64,000 nucleotides of DNA from Allosalinactinospora lopnorensis. GTDB lineage: Bacteria; Actinomycetota; Actinomycetes; Streptosporangiales; Streptosporangiaceae. Shown here one piece after another: positions 1 to 8,722 of the stretch. The notes beneath the pieces are model-generated. The model was not told the origin of the DNA, made no database searches, and saw only the letters and a list, made by a program, of their open reading frames with translations. The translations under genes and the position numbers were made by a program. Numbering within the stretch: the stretch's first letter is position 1; the number at the start of each line of letters is the position of its first letter. The DNA is taken from NCBI RefSeq assembly GCF_000981225.1, contig NZ_LAJC01000009.1, forward strand, positions 41,008-105,007, in the 5' to 3' direction.

Positions 1-1
1 G

Positions 2-1636
2 CTGTACCGGCTGACCGATGTGAAAGCGAACGAGCACAGCATGCGCGCGGTCTTCGACGAGGCCGGAACCGCCCGCCGGCAGCTCCACCTCAGGACGACC
101 CGCATCAACGGCATGCCCGCGGTGGTGCTGTACGGGATGCGCGGCGGCGAGCGCCCGCCCGACTGGCAGGCTGACGCGGTCCGGACCACCGCGGTCGACC
201 TGGACCTGCGCAAGACCTCCCCGGTCGCCGCCGTCATCGTCGCGGTGGACGATGCCGTCTACGCGTTCAGCTACGGGGGCGGCCACCACCTCATCCCGAG
301 AGACCTCAGGGACCCGGAGTTCGGGCGCACGTTCGCCGCCTGCGCACTCGACCCGGCGACGGTGGCCACGGTCAACACCCGCGACATGGACACCGTGAAC
401 CGGTACGGCAGCATCCACATACCGCGCGGCCAGGCGGTGCGCACCTTCGGGCTCCGGCACGAAAGGGAGCTGGTGAACCGGCTCAAAGCCAGGTGCGGGC
501 TGAGCGAGCTCACGGCCGCGCGCGGCGGTGAGAAGGCGCGTTTCGCCGAATGCGGGGACGGCATCCGCACCCATCTCGGTGTCGACCAGGCCGACCTCGT
601 CAACGACATCCGTTTCATCGCCGCGACCGTGGAGGAGCGCTACGTGCAGGAGGAGATGCGGTTCCTGGAGGACCGCAAGGAGGTCCGCTCCCACGAGAAG
701 ACCGAGGTGCTCTGGTCGCTGGTCGAGGACGGCCTGCGCGACCCGGACTCCATCGGACTGGCGATCGCCCCGCCGCTGGACGTCTTCGATCAGCTCGACG
801 AGGCGCGCTCATTCCAGGTCCGCATCGGGGTGACGTGCGCGCCGCGTACCGAATTCCGGGTGGAGGACCTGGTGGCGCGGCTGCGCCACCTGAGGAAGGG
901 AACGCTCGCCCAGGCGCTCAAGAAGGGGTGGATCCGGCTGTTCGAGGACAGCAACGGCCAGCGGGAGCTCGCTCACCACCGCAACCTGTGCCACTGGATC
1001 GAGGCCACGGTGTCGCCGGGCAGCGAGATGTACGTGCTGCGGGACGGGCGCTGGTACGAGTACGGCCCCCGCTACCTGGAGGAGGTGCGCCGCGAGGTCG
1101 CGGACCTCCTCGCGAAGGGGGCGTCGGTGGACCTCCCCGACTGGCCGGAGGTGCTCCCGTACCGGCGCGCAAAGGAGTCGCCCGAAGCGGCGTACAACCG
1201 GCACGTCGGCGATACGCAGCCCGGATACCTCCGCCTGGACAAGAACCTCGCCCGCACCGAGGTCCACTTCGGCAACGGAGTGGAGCTGTGCGACCTCCTC
1301 GGGCCGGGAAACGAGCTGGTCCACGTCAAGCAGGCGTCCTCGGCCGCGGGCCTGAGCCACCTGTTCAACCAGGCAAAATCCGCCGTGGAGAGCCTGCACT
1401 ACGAGAAGCGGGCCCGCGAGTGGTTCACCGGGATCGTGGCCCGCATGAACCCCGAACGCGACCTCACCGGTTTCCAGCCGAAGACCGTCGTGTTCGGCAT
1501 CCGGCTGGCCAGGCACTCCAAGGTCACAATCGAGAACCTCTACCCGCTGGCGCAGGTCGAGCTGTACCGCACCGCCGTGGCGCTGCGCCGGTGCGGAATC
1601 AACGTCGAGGTCGCCGCCATCAGGCACGGCGGCTGA
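2..1636 (+). CDS. DUF6119 / TIGR04141 family sporadically distributed protein, 5' partial
   Basis: The frame is open to the first base of the window. The residues before the first GTG at 20 (LYRLTD) look like the normal beginning of this family, so the true start is probably upstream. About 540 residues are visible. The C-terminal half carries the family hallmarks: a tract around residues 395-440 with LDKNLARTEVHFGNGVELCD and then HVKQASSAAGLSHLFNQA, followed by a region like a nuclease or PD-(D/E)XK-like fold end (KTVVFGIRL). Proteins of this type occur patchily in bacteria and are often reported near defence genes; no biochemical function is established to my knowledge. No partner gene is visible here because the upstream side is cut off. 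The next gene starts 116 bases downstream with its own ribosome binding site. Family call is from memory of the motif pattern; role unknown. Confidence 0.72.
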   Translation: MYRLTDVKANEHSMRAVFDEAGTARRQLHLRTTRINGMPAVVLYGMRGGERPPDWQADAVRTTAVDLDLRKTSPVAAVIVAVDDAVYAFSYGGGHHLIPRDLRDPEFGRTFAACALDPATVATVNTRDMDTVNRYGSIHIPRGQAVRTFGLRHERELVNRLKARCGLSELTAARGGEKARFAECGDGIRTHLGVDQADLVNDIRFIAATVEERYVQEEMRFLEDRKEVRSHEKTEVLWSLVEDGLRDPDSIGLAIAPPLDVFDQLDEARSFQVRIGVTCAPRTEFRVEDLVARLRHLRKGTLAQALKKGWIRLFEDSNGQRELAHHRNLCHWIEATVSPGSEMYVLRDGRWYEYGPRYLEEVRREVADLLAKGASVDLPDWPEVLPYRRAKESPEAAYNRHVGDTQPGYLRLDKNLARTEVHFGNGVELCDLLGPGNELVHVKQASSAAGLSHLFNQAKSAVESLHYEKRAREWFTGIVARMNPERDLTGFQPKTVVFGIRLARHSKVTIENLYPLAQVELYRTAVALRRCGINVEVAAIRHGG

Positions 1637-1752
1637 CTGGGGGCGCGGGCTCCATACCCCGCGCCCTGCCGTCCCCACCCCCGCGGACGCCGTCCGCTCT
1701 GTTCAGGCTGTCCGGAACCGCTGAACAGCCCCGCACAAAAAGGAGAGAACCC

Positions 1753-2388
1753 ATGGCCGAGCCCGCATTCCCCCAGTATCCGCCGCCGCAGCCGCGGAAG
1801 AAGCGCGGCTGCCTCTGGGCGGCCCTGATCGCCGCCGGCGCCTTCCTCCTCTTCGGGTTCGCCGGCTGTGTCGCCCTCGTCGCCGGCGTGGACGGGGAGG
1901 GCGCCGACCCCGGTTCCGGCGGCTCAGAGGAGGCCGGCGGCGCCGGCGCGGAGGGCGGCGAGGACGACGAGGTCGGCGAGGAGGAAGAGGCCGCCGGGAT
2001 CGGCGACACGGTGAAGGACGGCGAACTCGCGTTCACCGTCACCGATGTGGAGACCGGCGTGGAGAGCATCGGCGACGAGTTCGTCCGGGAGACCCCGCAG
2101 GGGCAGTACGTCATCGTCAGCCTGACCGTGCAGAACACCGGAACGGAATCCGAGACGTTCGACGGCTTCGAGCAGAAGCTGGTCGACAGCGACGGTTCCG
2201 AGCACAGCCACGAGGACGTGGCCGAGCTCTACCTTGAGGACGCCGATTCGTTCTTCGAGAACGTCAACCCCGGCAACGAGCTCGAAGCGAAGCTCGTCTT
2301 CGACGTCCCGGAAAGTGCCGAGCCCGCCTCGATCGAGCTGCGCGGATCGGTATTCAGCAGCGGCGGCGCCACGGTGAACCTGGGCTGA
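1753..2388 (+). CDS. membrane-anchored DUF4352 domain protein
   Basis: A 211-residue exported protein. The ATG at 1753 is preceded by an AAGGAGAG ribosome binding site. It has a short Pro-rich cytoplasmic lead, a Lys/Arg pair (residues 14-16), then one hydrophobic segment at about residues 19-43 containing AGC, which could act as a membrane anchor or a weak lipobox. A very acidic Gly/Glu-rich linker follows (about 45-80), and then a beta-rich domain of about 125 residues with the DUF4352 pattern (VIVSLTVQNTGTESETF, then LVDSDGSEH and LVFDVPES). This family forms an immunoglobulin-like extracellular fold and is common in actinobacterial lipoproteins of unknown role. It is monocistronic, ending in a strong terminator. 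Lipoprotein versus simple transmembrane anchor cannot be settled by eye. Confidence 0.85.
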   Translation: MAEPAFPQYPPPQPRKKRGCLWAALIAAGAFLLFGFAGCVALVAGVDGEGADPGSGGSEEAGGAGAEGGEDDEVGEEEEAAGIGDTVKDGELAFTVTDVETGVESIGDEFVRETPQGQYVIVSLTVQNTGTESETFDGFEQKLVDSDGSEHSHEDVAELYLEDADSFFENVNPGNELEAKLVFDVPESAEPASIELRGSVFSSGGATVNLG

Positions 2389-2417
2389 GCTGGGCTAACC
2401 CCACCGGTCCGCAGGAG

Positions 2418-2451
2418 AATCGGGCCCTCCAGGCTCCGGGAGGGCCCGATT
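2418..2451. terminator. bidirectional Rho-independent-type hairpin
   Basis: A perfect 13-bp inverted repeat (AATCGGGCCCTCC and its complement) with an 8-nt loop lies between the convergent DUF4352 gene and the MEDS/HATPase gene. It should serve both transcripts. Confidence 0.85.
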
Positions 2452-2477
2452 CGCTCGGGATCGGTGCCGGGCGCGGG

Positions 2478-3443
2478 TCAGATCCGGATCCGCAGCCGGA
2501 CGGTGGTGCCCGACGCGCCGGCCCGCACCTGCACGATGTCGCACAGCATCCGGACCCCCCACAGCCCGAACCCGCTGTCCGAGGCCGACTCCGGCGGCGT
2601 GTAGCTCATGATGCCGTCCGGGTGCCAGTGGCCGGAGTTGGTGACCTCGCACACTAGGTCGCCGCTGTCGCTCCACATGCGCAGCTCTATGGGCGGCAGG
2701 CCGTGGCGGATGGCGTTGGTCGCCACCTCGGTCACCGAGACCAGGAGACTGTGCAGCAGATCGGGCGGCAGCCCGTGGCGCCGGGCGTGCTCGGCGGCGA
2801 AGCCTCGCACGGCCTGCAGGTCCGTCGCCGTGACCCGCATGGATACCGCCGACCGCGGCGGAGGAGGCAGCGGTTCCCGGTCGCACAGGGCGCTGAAGGT
2901 GCCGGGAGCCATGTACTCGTCGCTCTTCACCAGGTCCCGGCCGTCGAAGAGCTCCGGGTGGGTCTGGCGTGCCTGGTCGATCACCTCGGGCGGCGCGGTC
3001 GCACTGTTGTAGGTGCAGATGCCCCGGGCGCCCGACCGGGCGAAGGCCACGTTGACCAGGGACTCGTAGCGGTACCACTCCACGAGCTCCAGGGGCGTGC
3101 TCCCATCCCACCAGACGGATTCGGCGACCAGCCGGATTCTGCGCGACCCCTGCGCCTTGATGAAGGCGTCGTAGGCGGTGAGCGCCCGCACCGGATGCCG
3201 GTACCAGTTGCTCGCGTCCGCGAACTGCACCATCGCGGCGTCCCGCCCGAGGGACTCCCGCAGCGCCTCATTGTTCTCCCGGGTGTTGACGACGGCGACG
3301 ACGTCGTCCGCCTCGAAGCCCTGGTGCAGGAAGGGGACGGTCACCTCCAGGAACTCGTCCAGGTTCTGGTAGACGAGCCCCTTGTGCTCAAGCGCGCGGT
3401 CGTCGCTGCTCGACTCCTGCGCTGTCGTGCCGTTGGCATTCAT
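2478..3443 (-). CDS. MEDS sensory domain - HATPase anti-sigma-type regulator
   Basis: A 321-residue cytoplasmic regulator. The chosen ATG at 3443 overlaps the stop of the upstream STAS gene (ATGA), which fixes the start. Residues about 18-180 form a MEDS/DcmR-type sensory domain (HKGLVYQNLDEFLEVTVPFL, then IRLVAESVWWDG). Residues about 205-315 are a GHKL ATPase with an N box EVATNAIRHG, a G1-like EVTNSG and a G2-like GFGLWGVRML. This domain pair is frequent in Streptomyces-type bacteria, where the ATPase half resembles RsbW/SpoIIAB anti-sigma kinases. Together with the translationally coupled STAS protein it should form a partner-switching module. The sigma factor or other client is not in this neighbourhood. 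The signal sensed is unknown. Confidence 0.88.
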   Translation of the reverse strand: MNANGTTAQESSSDDRALEHKGLVYQNLDEFLEVTVPFLHQGFEADDVVAVVNTRENNEALRESLGRDAAMVQFADASNWYRHPVRALTAYDAFIKAQGSRRIRLVAESVWWDGSTPLELVEWYRYESLVNVAFARSGARGICTYNSATAPPEVIDQARQTHPELFDGRDLVKSDEYMAPGTFSALCDREPLPPPPRSAVSMRVTATDLQAVRGFAAEHARRHGLPPDLLHSLLVSVTEVATNAIRHGLPPIELRMWSDSGDLVCEVTNSGHWHPDGIMSYTPPESASDSGFGLWGVRMLCDIVQVRAGASGTTVRLRIRI

Positions 3444-3784
3444 GAGAACCCCTCCTCGCCGTGGACGAGCCCGGGCAGCCGCTCCCACCCGATCGTCTCG
3501 ATGAGCTGCCGTATGTCGGGCGAGAGGTTGTGCAGCACGAACCGGACCCCACCACCGTTACCCGCCGCGTGCGTTGTGAGCAGGTTCAGCGCACCGAGGT
3601 CGATGAAGCGGAGCCCGGCGAGGTCGAAGTGGATCTCGCCGCTGTCGGCCGTCATCGACGAGAGCGCGTCGGCGAGCAGCTCATGCCGCGTGAGGTCGAG
3701 TTCCCCCTCAAGACGGAGTGTCGGAGGATCATCGGTCCGGACAATCCGCAGAATTTCGCCGTCGAGTTCGGGCTTGACTTCCAT
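3440..3784 (-). CDS. STAS domain protein (anti-sigma factor antagonist family)
   Basis: A 114-residue single STAS domain. I start at the ATG at 3784 because GAGG lies five bases upstream; the frame extends to a TTG at 3817 with no good binding site. The fold pattern fits RsbV/SpoIIAA (LRLEGELDLTRHELLADAL, then IHFDLAGLRFIDLGALNLL). The usual phosphoacceptor tract Asp-Ser-Ser-Gly reads Asp-Leu-Gly-Ala here, so the serine normally phosphorylated by the anti-sigma kinase is missing. It is translationally coupled (ATGA) to the MEDS/HATPase protein downstream, its likely partner. It may be a constitutive or non-phosphorylated antagonist. Confidence 0.88.
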   Translation of the reverse strand: MEVKPELDGEILRIVRTDDPPTLRLEGELDLTRHELLADALSSMTADSGEIHFDLAGLRFIDLGALNLLTTHAAGNGGGVRFVLHNLSPDIRQLIETIGWERLPGLVHGEEGFS

Positions 3785-3904
3785 GAGGACCTCGCGGGTG
3801 TTCCTATGGACGGACAAGGCTGGTTTCAGCCTCGCACACCAATTGCCAGCGTATGGCGTTTATCAGGGGATTCGTGTGGTCGGGCCGAAAATCCGCGGAG
3901 GCTG

Positions 3905-4330
3905 TCACAGCCGGGTGCGCCCGGCCGGCGCACCGGCCGCTCCCGGTTCGCCGGACAACGGCTCCAGGCACCACGCCTCCGGTTCCGTCGGCGGATTGAG
4001 CCGCAGCAACCCCTGCGAGGGGGACGCGAGTCCGGGCCGCCAGGCGATCATCCCGTTCGCCCGGTACTCGGCCCAGGCGACGGGCGTGCGGGCACCCCAG
4101 TGCGAGGATCCCTCGAAACTCAGCGATACCCGACTGAGCTGCCCCCACGCATACACCTCGGAGTTGGCGACGGCTCCCAGAGCCGCCTCGATGCAGGCGC
4201 GTGCGGTGGCCTCGGATCTGCAGGCGCCGCAGGGACCCCCGTCCCACACACCGTGCGAGGCCTGGTAGGTGTCCCACCAGTACACGGTCGGCTGTTTACC
4301 GGAATGGGGCTGTTCATCCGCGTCGTTCAT
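3905..4330 (-). CDS. conserved hypothetical protein
   Basis: I do not recognise this 141-residue protein. The ATG at 4330 has an AGGGAG ribosome binding site and is preferred over a longer frame. Near residues 22-47 it has Trp-Trp-Asp and an amphipathic Cys-x2-Cys helix start (CGACRSEATARACIEAAL), which could bind metal but is not diagnostic. The middle is Trp- and Gly-rich (WGQLSRVSLSFEGSSHW), suggesting a small beta-rich domain. There is no signal peptide or membrane segment. It lies just downstream of the SARP gene on the same strand, with a gap of about 100 bases, so it may be co-transcribed with that regulator. Confidence 0.6.
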   Translation of the reverse strand: MNDADEQPHSGKQPTVYWWDTYQASHGVWDGGPCGACRSEATARACIEAALGAVANSEVYAWGQLSRVSLSFEGSSHWGARTPVAWAEYRANGMIAWRPGLASPSQGLLRLNPPTEPEAWCLEPLSGEPGAAGAPAGRTRL

Positions 4331-4428
4331 TCGGACTCCCTGAAGCACTGCGCGTTGGGCGGTGATGACCACAGCATGCGGCGGGAGACCCTAGCGGCGG
4401 TCGACTGGCGGTATAGCCGCAGGTCAGA

Positions 4429-6620
4429 TCAGGGGCTGCGGGGTCGGGGCTCCGGGCCGACGTGCAGCCTGACGCAGGTGGGGAAGAGCGCGCTCCAGGT
4501 GTATCCGCGCCATTTCGCCGCCGCGCCGGGCCGGGTCCACACCGGCAGCGCCTGCGTCATGTGCTCCCAGGCCTCCTCGAAGCACCCCTGTTCCATACGG
4601 ACGACGCCGGTCTCGTAGAGCGCGAACCCCTCCAGGTCGGCGTCGCCGATCCGGCGAGCGTGCTCCAGGCTCTCGCCGAAGCAGTCGAGGGCTTCCTCGG
4701 TGCGGCCGAGGCCCCGGTAACTCCGGCCGAGATTGCCCAGGCCAACCACTTCGGCCTTCCGGTCGCCGGTCGCGCGCGCGTTGGCGAGCTGGCCCTTCTG
4801 CGTCCGGACGGACTCCTCGTAGTGCCCCTGCTCCGTCAGGGCGTCCGCGAGGTTGCACAGGGAACGCTGCTCGCCTTCGCGGTCGCCGGTCGCGCGCCAG
4901 ATCGCGAGCGCGGAGTCCAGGCACGCCCGCATCTCGCCGTACTCGCGGCGCAGCCAGTGCACCGCGGACAGGTGGTCGAGCGCCCACGCCTCGCCGGTGC
5001 GGTCGCCGAGCCGGCGGGCGGTGCTCAGCGCCGCCCCGTTGACGGCCCGCAGGTCCTGTATGTGCGCGCGCGGGTAGAGGAACCACTGCAGCGCGCGCGC
5101 CAACCGCACGGAAAGGCGGGCGGGAGCGGGGCACTCGGCCCACGCGGCGGCCCCCGTGACGGCCGCGACGAGGTTCGCCCGCTCGGTCTCCAGCCATGCC
5201 TCGGCTTCGCGGTGGGTGGTGAGGGGGATGGAGCCGCCGGGCGCCGTGTCGCCGGGAGGGTGGATATCAGGGTTGAGCAGCGGCAGTGCGCGCAGCGTGG
5301 TGTCGAGATAGCAGCGCAGCACGCGTTCCAGCGCCGCGCTGCACTCGGCCTTTTCCTGGTGCGCCTGTTCCCGGGCGAACAGGCGCACCAGGTCGTGCAT
5401 CCGGTACCGGTCCGGGTGCGGGGCGTGCAGCAGATGCGCGTCCGTCAGGCGCTCCAGCGCGTCCGCGGTCCGCTCGGCGGGAAGGTCGAGCAGCGCCGCG
5501 GCCACCGGCGGGCTGACGTCCTCTCCGGGCAGCACCCCGAACAGCCGGAGTGCGCGCGCCGCGTGCTGGTCGACGCCGTGCCCGCTGTGGCGCAGGCTGT
5601 CGTAGCCGGCGTGGAAACTCGCCCGGACGGCGAGGTCGCCCACCTGGAGCTCGTCCAGCCGGGTGCGCGTGTCGACCAGCCGGTCCACGAGGGAGCGCAG
5701 GGGCCAGCGCGGGCGTGCGGCCAGCCGCGCGCCGACGATTCGCAGCGCGAGCGGAAGACCACCGCAGATCCGGATGATCTCGTCGACGGCGTCCGGCTCG
5801 GCCGCGGTCCGCTCGCGGCCGACGAGCCGGTCCAGCAGGATGCGCGCCTGGTCGCGCGGAAGCTCTCCCAGGCGCAGGTGGTCGGCGCCTTCGAGCGTGG
5901 TGAGCATCTCGCGGCTGGTGATCAGCACACCGCACCCGGTACCGGCGGGCAGCAGCGGGCGGACCTGTTCCACGCTGGCCGCGTTGTCGAGGACGACGAG
6001 CAGCCGGCGGTCGGCGGTGAGGGAGCGGAACATGGCCGCCGCCTCGTCGGTGTCCGCCGGTACCGCTGTGCCGTCCACTCCCAGCGCGCTGAGGAACCGG
6101 CCGAGCACCGCCGCGGGCGCCAGCGGGGTCACCCCCGCGGCGGAGCCCCGCAGGTCGACGTAGAGCTGGCCGTCCGGGAACCGGTCGGCGAACCGGTGGG
6201 CGGTCTGGATCGCCAGGGACGACTTGCCCACGCCGCCGATGCCGTCGATCGCCGAGATCACCATGGAGGTGTCCCGCCCGCTGTCGAGGAGCGTCTCTAT
6301 GACGGAGGCTTCGCTGCCGCGGCCGATGAAGGTGGTGCTCGCGGGGGGAAGCTGCCGGGGTATGAGAGCGGGGGCGGGCGCGGGCGGCCTCGGCCGCCGC
6401 TCCGGGGGAGCCTCCGGGGCGAGCAGCGCGGTGTCGGCGGTGAGGAGCTGCTGGTGCAGCCGCTGCAGCGACGGTCCCGGCTCCACTCCGAGCTCCTCGG
6501 TCAGGCGGCACCGCAGATCCCGGTAGGTCGCCAGCGCGTCGGCCCGCCGCCCGGCACGGTAGAGCGCCACCATGAACTGCCCCCGCGGGCCTTCGCGCAG
6601 CGGGTGCGCGTTCACCAGCC
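4429..6620 (-). CDS. AfsR/SARP-type regulator, C-terminal part (BTAD end, NB-ARC, TPR) after a frame break
   Basis: This is the larger part of a regulator whose N-terminal part is at 6612-7208. Reading resumes at LVNAHPLREGPRGQF, the last third of the bacterial transcriptional activation domain. After a Pro-rich linker comes an NB-ARC ATPase with Walker A GIGGVGKSSLA and Walker B LLVVLDNAA, then a winged-helix region, and about four TPR repeats (residues rich in LGDRTGEAWALDHLS and similar) to the end. With one base restored the whole gene is 926 codons, normal for the AfsR/GlnR-like SARP-NB-ARC-TPR family. Such proteins activate secondary-metabolism or physiological genes as ATP-gated oligomers. 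The target is not evident; no antibiotic cluster is visible here. Confidence 0.85.
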
Positions 6621-7208
6621 TTCCACCTCGCTCAGCACGGCGTCGTGCCGACCGCACCGCAGCTCCGCCTCGATGCGGGCCTCGATCGCGTTCGAGTGGC
6701 ACTCCTCCAGTCGCGTCGTCTCCGTCTCCACCGCGAGGCTCGGCGGAACGCTGGCGAAGGGCGGGCCGTGCCAGAGTTCCAGTGCCTCGCTCAGCCAGCG
6801 GGCGGCCGCCTTCGGTTCGCCCTGGTCCAGATCACGCCTGCCCTGTTCGACCAGGTGCTCGAACAGGCCGGCGTCGGTCTCGCAGGGGTGCCCCGCCAAC
6901 CGGTACCCCTGCGCCCGGTACCCGTGGACATGGGTCTTCAGCAACTGTCCGGACTCGTCCGAGAGCAGGCGCCGCAGTTGGGACACATAGCCCTGGAGCA
7001 GTTTCCCCGCGCTCCGCGGCGGGGTCTCCCCCCACAGCTCCTCAAGGAGCCGGTCCGTGGAGACCACCTGGTTCACGTGGCACAGCAGCACTGCCAGCAG
7101 TGTCCGCCACTTCGCCGGGCCGGGCGCGACCCACTGGTGGCCGTTCCACACTTCCAACGACCCCAGGATCCGGTATCGAACGCTCGTGCCCTCCGCGGCC
7201 GTCATCAT
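6612..7208 (-). CDS. AfsR/SARP-type regulator, N-terminal DNA-binding part before a frame break
   Basis: These are residues 1 to about 198 of the same regulator. The start is one of two adjacent ATGs (7208 or 7205), six to nine bases after GAGGTGG; a GTG at 7214 is less likely. An OmpR-type winged helix occupies about residues 8-95 (YRILGSLEVW, then LLQGYVSQLRRLL), followed by the start of the BTAD helices (LFEHLVEQGRRDL). The frame ends in an early stop at 6612-6614 just where the BTAD continues in the next frame (ELRCGRHDAVLSEVE then LVNAHP). A single missing base near 6618-6622 explains it. The promoter must lie in the 230-base gap shared with paaA, which is transcribed divergently. Confidence 0.85.
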   Translation of the reverse strand: MMTAAEGTSVRYRILGSLEVWNGHQWVAPGPAKWRTLLAVLLCHVNQVVSTDRLLEELWGETPPRSAGKLLQGYVSQLRRLLSDESGQLLKTHVHGYRAQGYRLAGHPCETDAGLFEHLVEQGRRDLDQGEPKAAARWLSEALELWHGPPFASVPPSLAVETETTRLEECHSNAIEARIEAELRCGRHDAVLSEVEGW

Positions 7209-7294
7209 GTCCACCTCGAAGCCGTTACGGAGTAGCCATACGTTACCTCGCGTTCTGTCCGGATTGGGGCCTTCGTCGGGTCGTCGAAGAGCGG

Positions 7295-7360
7295 GCGGTT
7301 GTGTGGCATCGACCGGCGGCGCCGCCGGCGAACGAGCGGTCGTGTGGCATTGACCGGCGG
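7295..7360 (+). repeat. two 25-bp near-identical direct repeats in the SARP-paaA intergenic region
   Basis: Copies lie at 7295-7319 and 7336-7360, with start points 41 bases apart. They differ at only two positions; the shared core is GTGTGGCATYGACCGGCGG. Spacing of four helical turns in a divergent promoter region suggests a regulator binding site, and SARP proteins are known to bind direct repeats. Function inferred only. Confidence 0.55.
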
Positions 7361-7382
7361 TCGGCCGCCGCAGTATTTTCTA

Positions 7383-7396
7383 ACTGAACGTTCGGT
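7383..7396. promoter_or_regulatory. TetR-type palindromic operator upstream of paaA
   Basis: ACTGAACGTTCGGT is a 14-bp palindrome with one mismatched pair (T/C against A/G), 43 bases before the paaA start. Its form matches the TetR-family PaaR operators described upstream of phenylacetate genes in other Gram-positives. It could release the operon when phenylacetyl-CoA binds the repressor. No paaR gene lies beside it. Confidence 0.6.
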
Positions 7397-7439
7397 AGGG
7401 ATCTGCCGCCGCTGGCGGCGGTGCCGGGGAGGACCAGGG

Positions 7440-8419
7440 ATGACCAGCGCCGAGAATCCGCTGCGCACGGAACCGGAGGGGGAGCGCGCGTGGTTCGACG
7501 CGATGATCGCCGCCGACGAGCGGACCGAACCCCGCGACTGGATGCCCGATGACTACCGCACGACCCTGATACGCCAGATCGCGCAGCACGCGCACTCCGA
7601 GATCATCGGTATGCAGCCCGAGGCCAACTGGATCACCCGGCTCCCAGCCTCAAGCGCAAGGCCGTCCTCATCGCCAAGGTGCAGGACGAAGCGGGGCACG
7701 GGCTCTACCTGTACAGCGCGGCGGAGACGCTCGGTGCCGACCGCGCCGAGCTGCTGGACCTGCTGCACCAGGGCCGGCAGAGGTATTCGTCGATCTTCAA
7801 TTACCCCACGCTGAACTGGGCCGACGTCGGTGCGATCGGCTGGCTGGTGGACGGGGCCGCCATAACCAACCAGGTCCCCCTGTGCCGCTGCTCCTACGGC
7901 CCCTACGCCCGCGCCATGGTGCGCATCTGCAAGGAGGAGAGCTTCCACCAGCGCCAGGGGTTCGAGATCCTGCACGTGCTCGCGCACGGTACGAGCGCCC
8001 AGCGCGCCATGGCGCAGAACGCGGTGGACCGCTGGTACTGGCCCTCGCTGATGATGTTCGGCCCGCCCGACGCGGAGTCCGCGCACTCCGAACAGTCCAT
8101 GGCCTACAAGATCAAGCGCTTCTCCAACGACGACCTGCGCCAGCGCTTCGTCGACATGATCGTGCCCCAGGCCGACGCGCTCGGGCTCACCCTGCCAGAC
8201 CCCGACCTGCGGTGGAACGCCGAACGCGGCCACTACGACTTCGGCCCGATCGACTGGGCGGAGTTCAAGCAGGTCCTCAAGGGCAACGGGCCGTGCAACC
8301 GGCAGCGGCTGGCCCACCGCAGGGCCGCGCACGCCGAAGGCGCCTGGGTCCGCGAGGCCGCCCGGGCGCACGCCGCGAAGCGGGCGGCGCGCGAGGAGCG
8401 CGAAGGGAGCGCGGCATGA
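7440..8419 (+). CDS. paaA: 1,2-phenylacetyl-CoA epoxidase catalytic subunit PaaA (one frame break)
   Basis: This is the di-iron oxygenase subunit that epoxidises the ring of phenylacetyl-CoA with O2, the committed aerobic step of phenylacetate breakdown. The ATG at 7440 follows GGGGAGGACC. The first frame carries [18 protein letters not shown]; the second resumes with [20 protein letters not shown]. The pairs DEAGH and EESFH supply the carboxylate/His iron ligands, and [13 protein letters not shown] and the C-terminal region are typical. With one G added after position 7641 (CCGG to CCGGG, giving TRAPSLKRK) the gene is 326 residues, the usual length. It overlaps paaB by ATGA. A real null mutation cannot be excluded, but the downstream genes are intact and the break sits beside a G run. 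Confidence 0.93.
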
Positions 8420-8709
8420 GCGAGCGGATGGACGACTGGCCGCTGTGGGAGGTGTTCGTGCGTGCCCGCCGCGGCCTCTCCCACGTGCATGTGGGCAGCC
8501 TGCACGCCGCCGACGCCGAACACGCCCTGCGCAACGCCCGCGACCTCTACACCCGGCGCCAGGAGGGCGTGAGCGTGTGGGTCGTTCCGGCGGCGCGGAT
8601 CACCGCGTCGGCGCCGGAGGAGAAGGGCGCCTTCTTCGACCCGGCGGACGACAAGGTGTACCGGCACCCGACGTTCTACACCGTCCCCGAAGGGGTCGAG
8701 CATCTGTGA
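8416..8709 (+). CDS. paaB: 1,2-phenylacetyl-CoA epoxidase subunit PaaB
   Basis: A 97-residue subunit of the PaaABCDE epoxidase complex; it is required for activity and bridges PaaAC modules, without being catalytic. The start overlaps the paaA stop (ATGA), so the two are translationally coupled. The sequence has the family pattern [20 protein letters not shown] near the N terminus and [15 protein letters not shown] in the middle. The ending [13 protein letters not shown] is close to that of well-known PaaB proteins. The length is normal. Confidence 0.96.
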   Translation: MSERMDDWPLWEVFVRARRGLSHVHVGSLHAADAEHALRNARDLYTRRQEGVSVWVVPAARITASAPEEKGAFFDPADDKVYRHPTFYTVPEGVEHL

Positions 8710-8722
8710 GCGGGGGATAGGG

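Noticed and set aside
4462..6990. Long plus-strand frame of more than 800 codons opposite the first SARP
   Set aside because: Same reason: complement of a recognised gene, with no ribosome binding site or domain.
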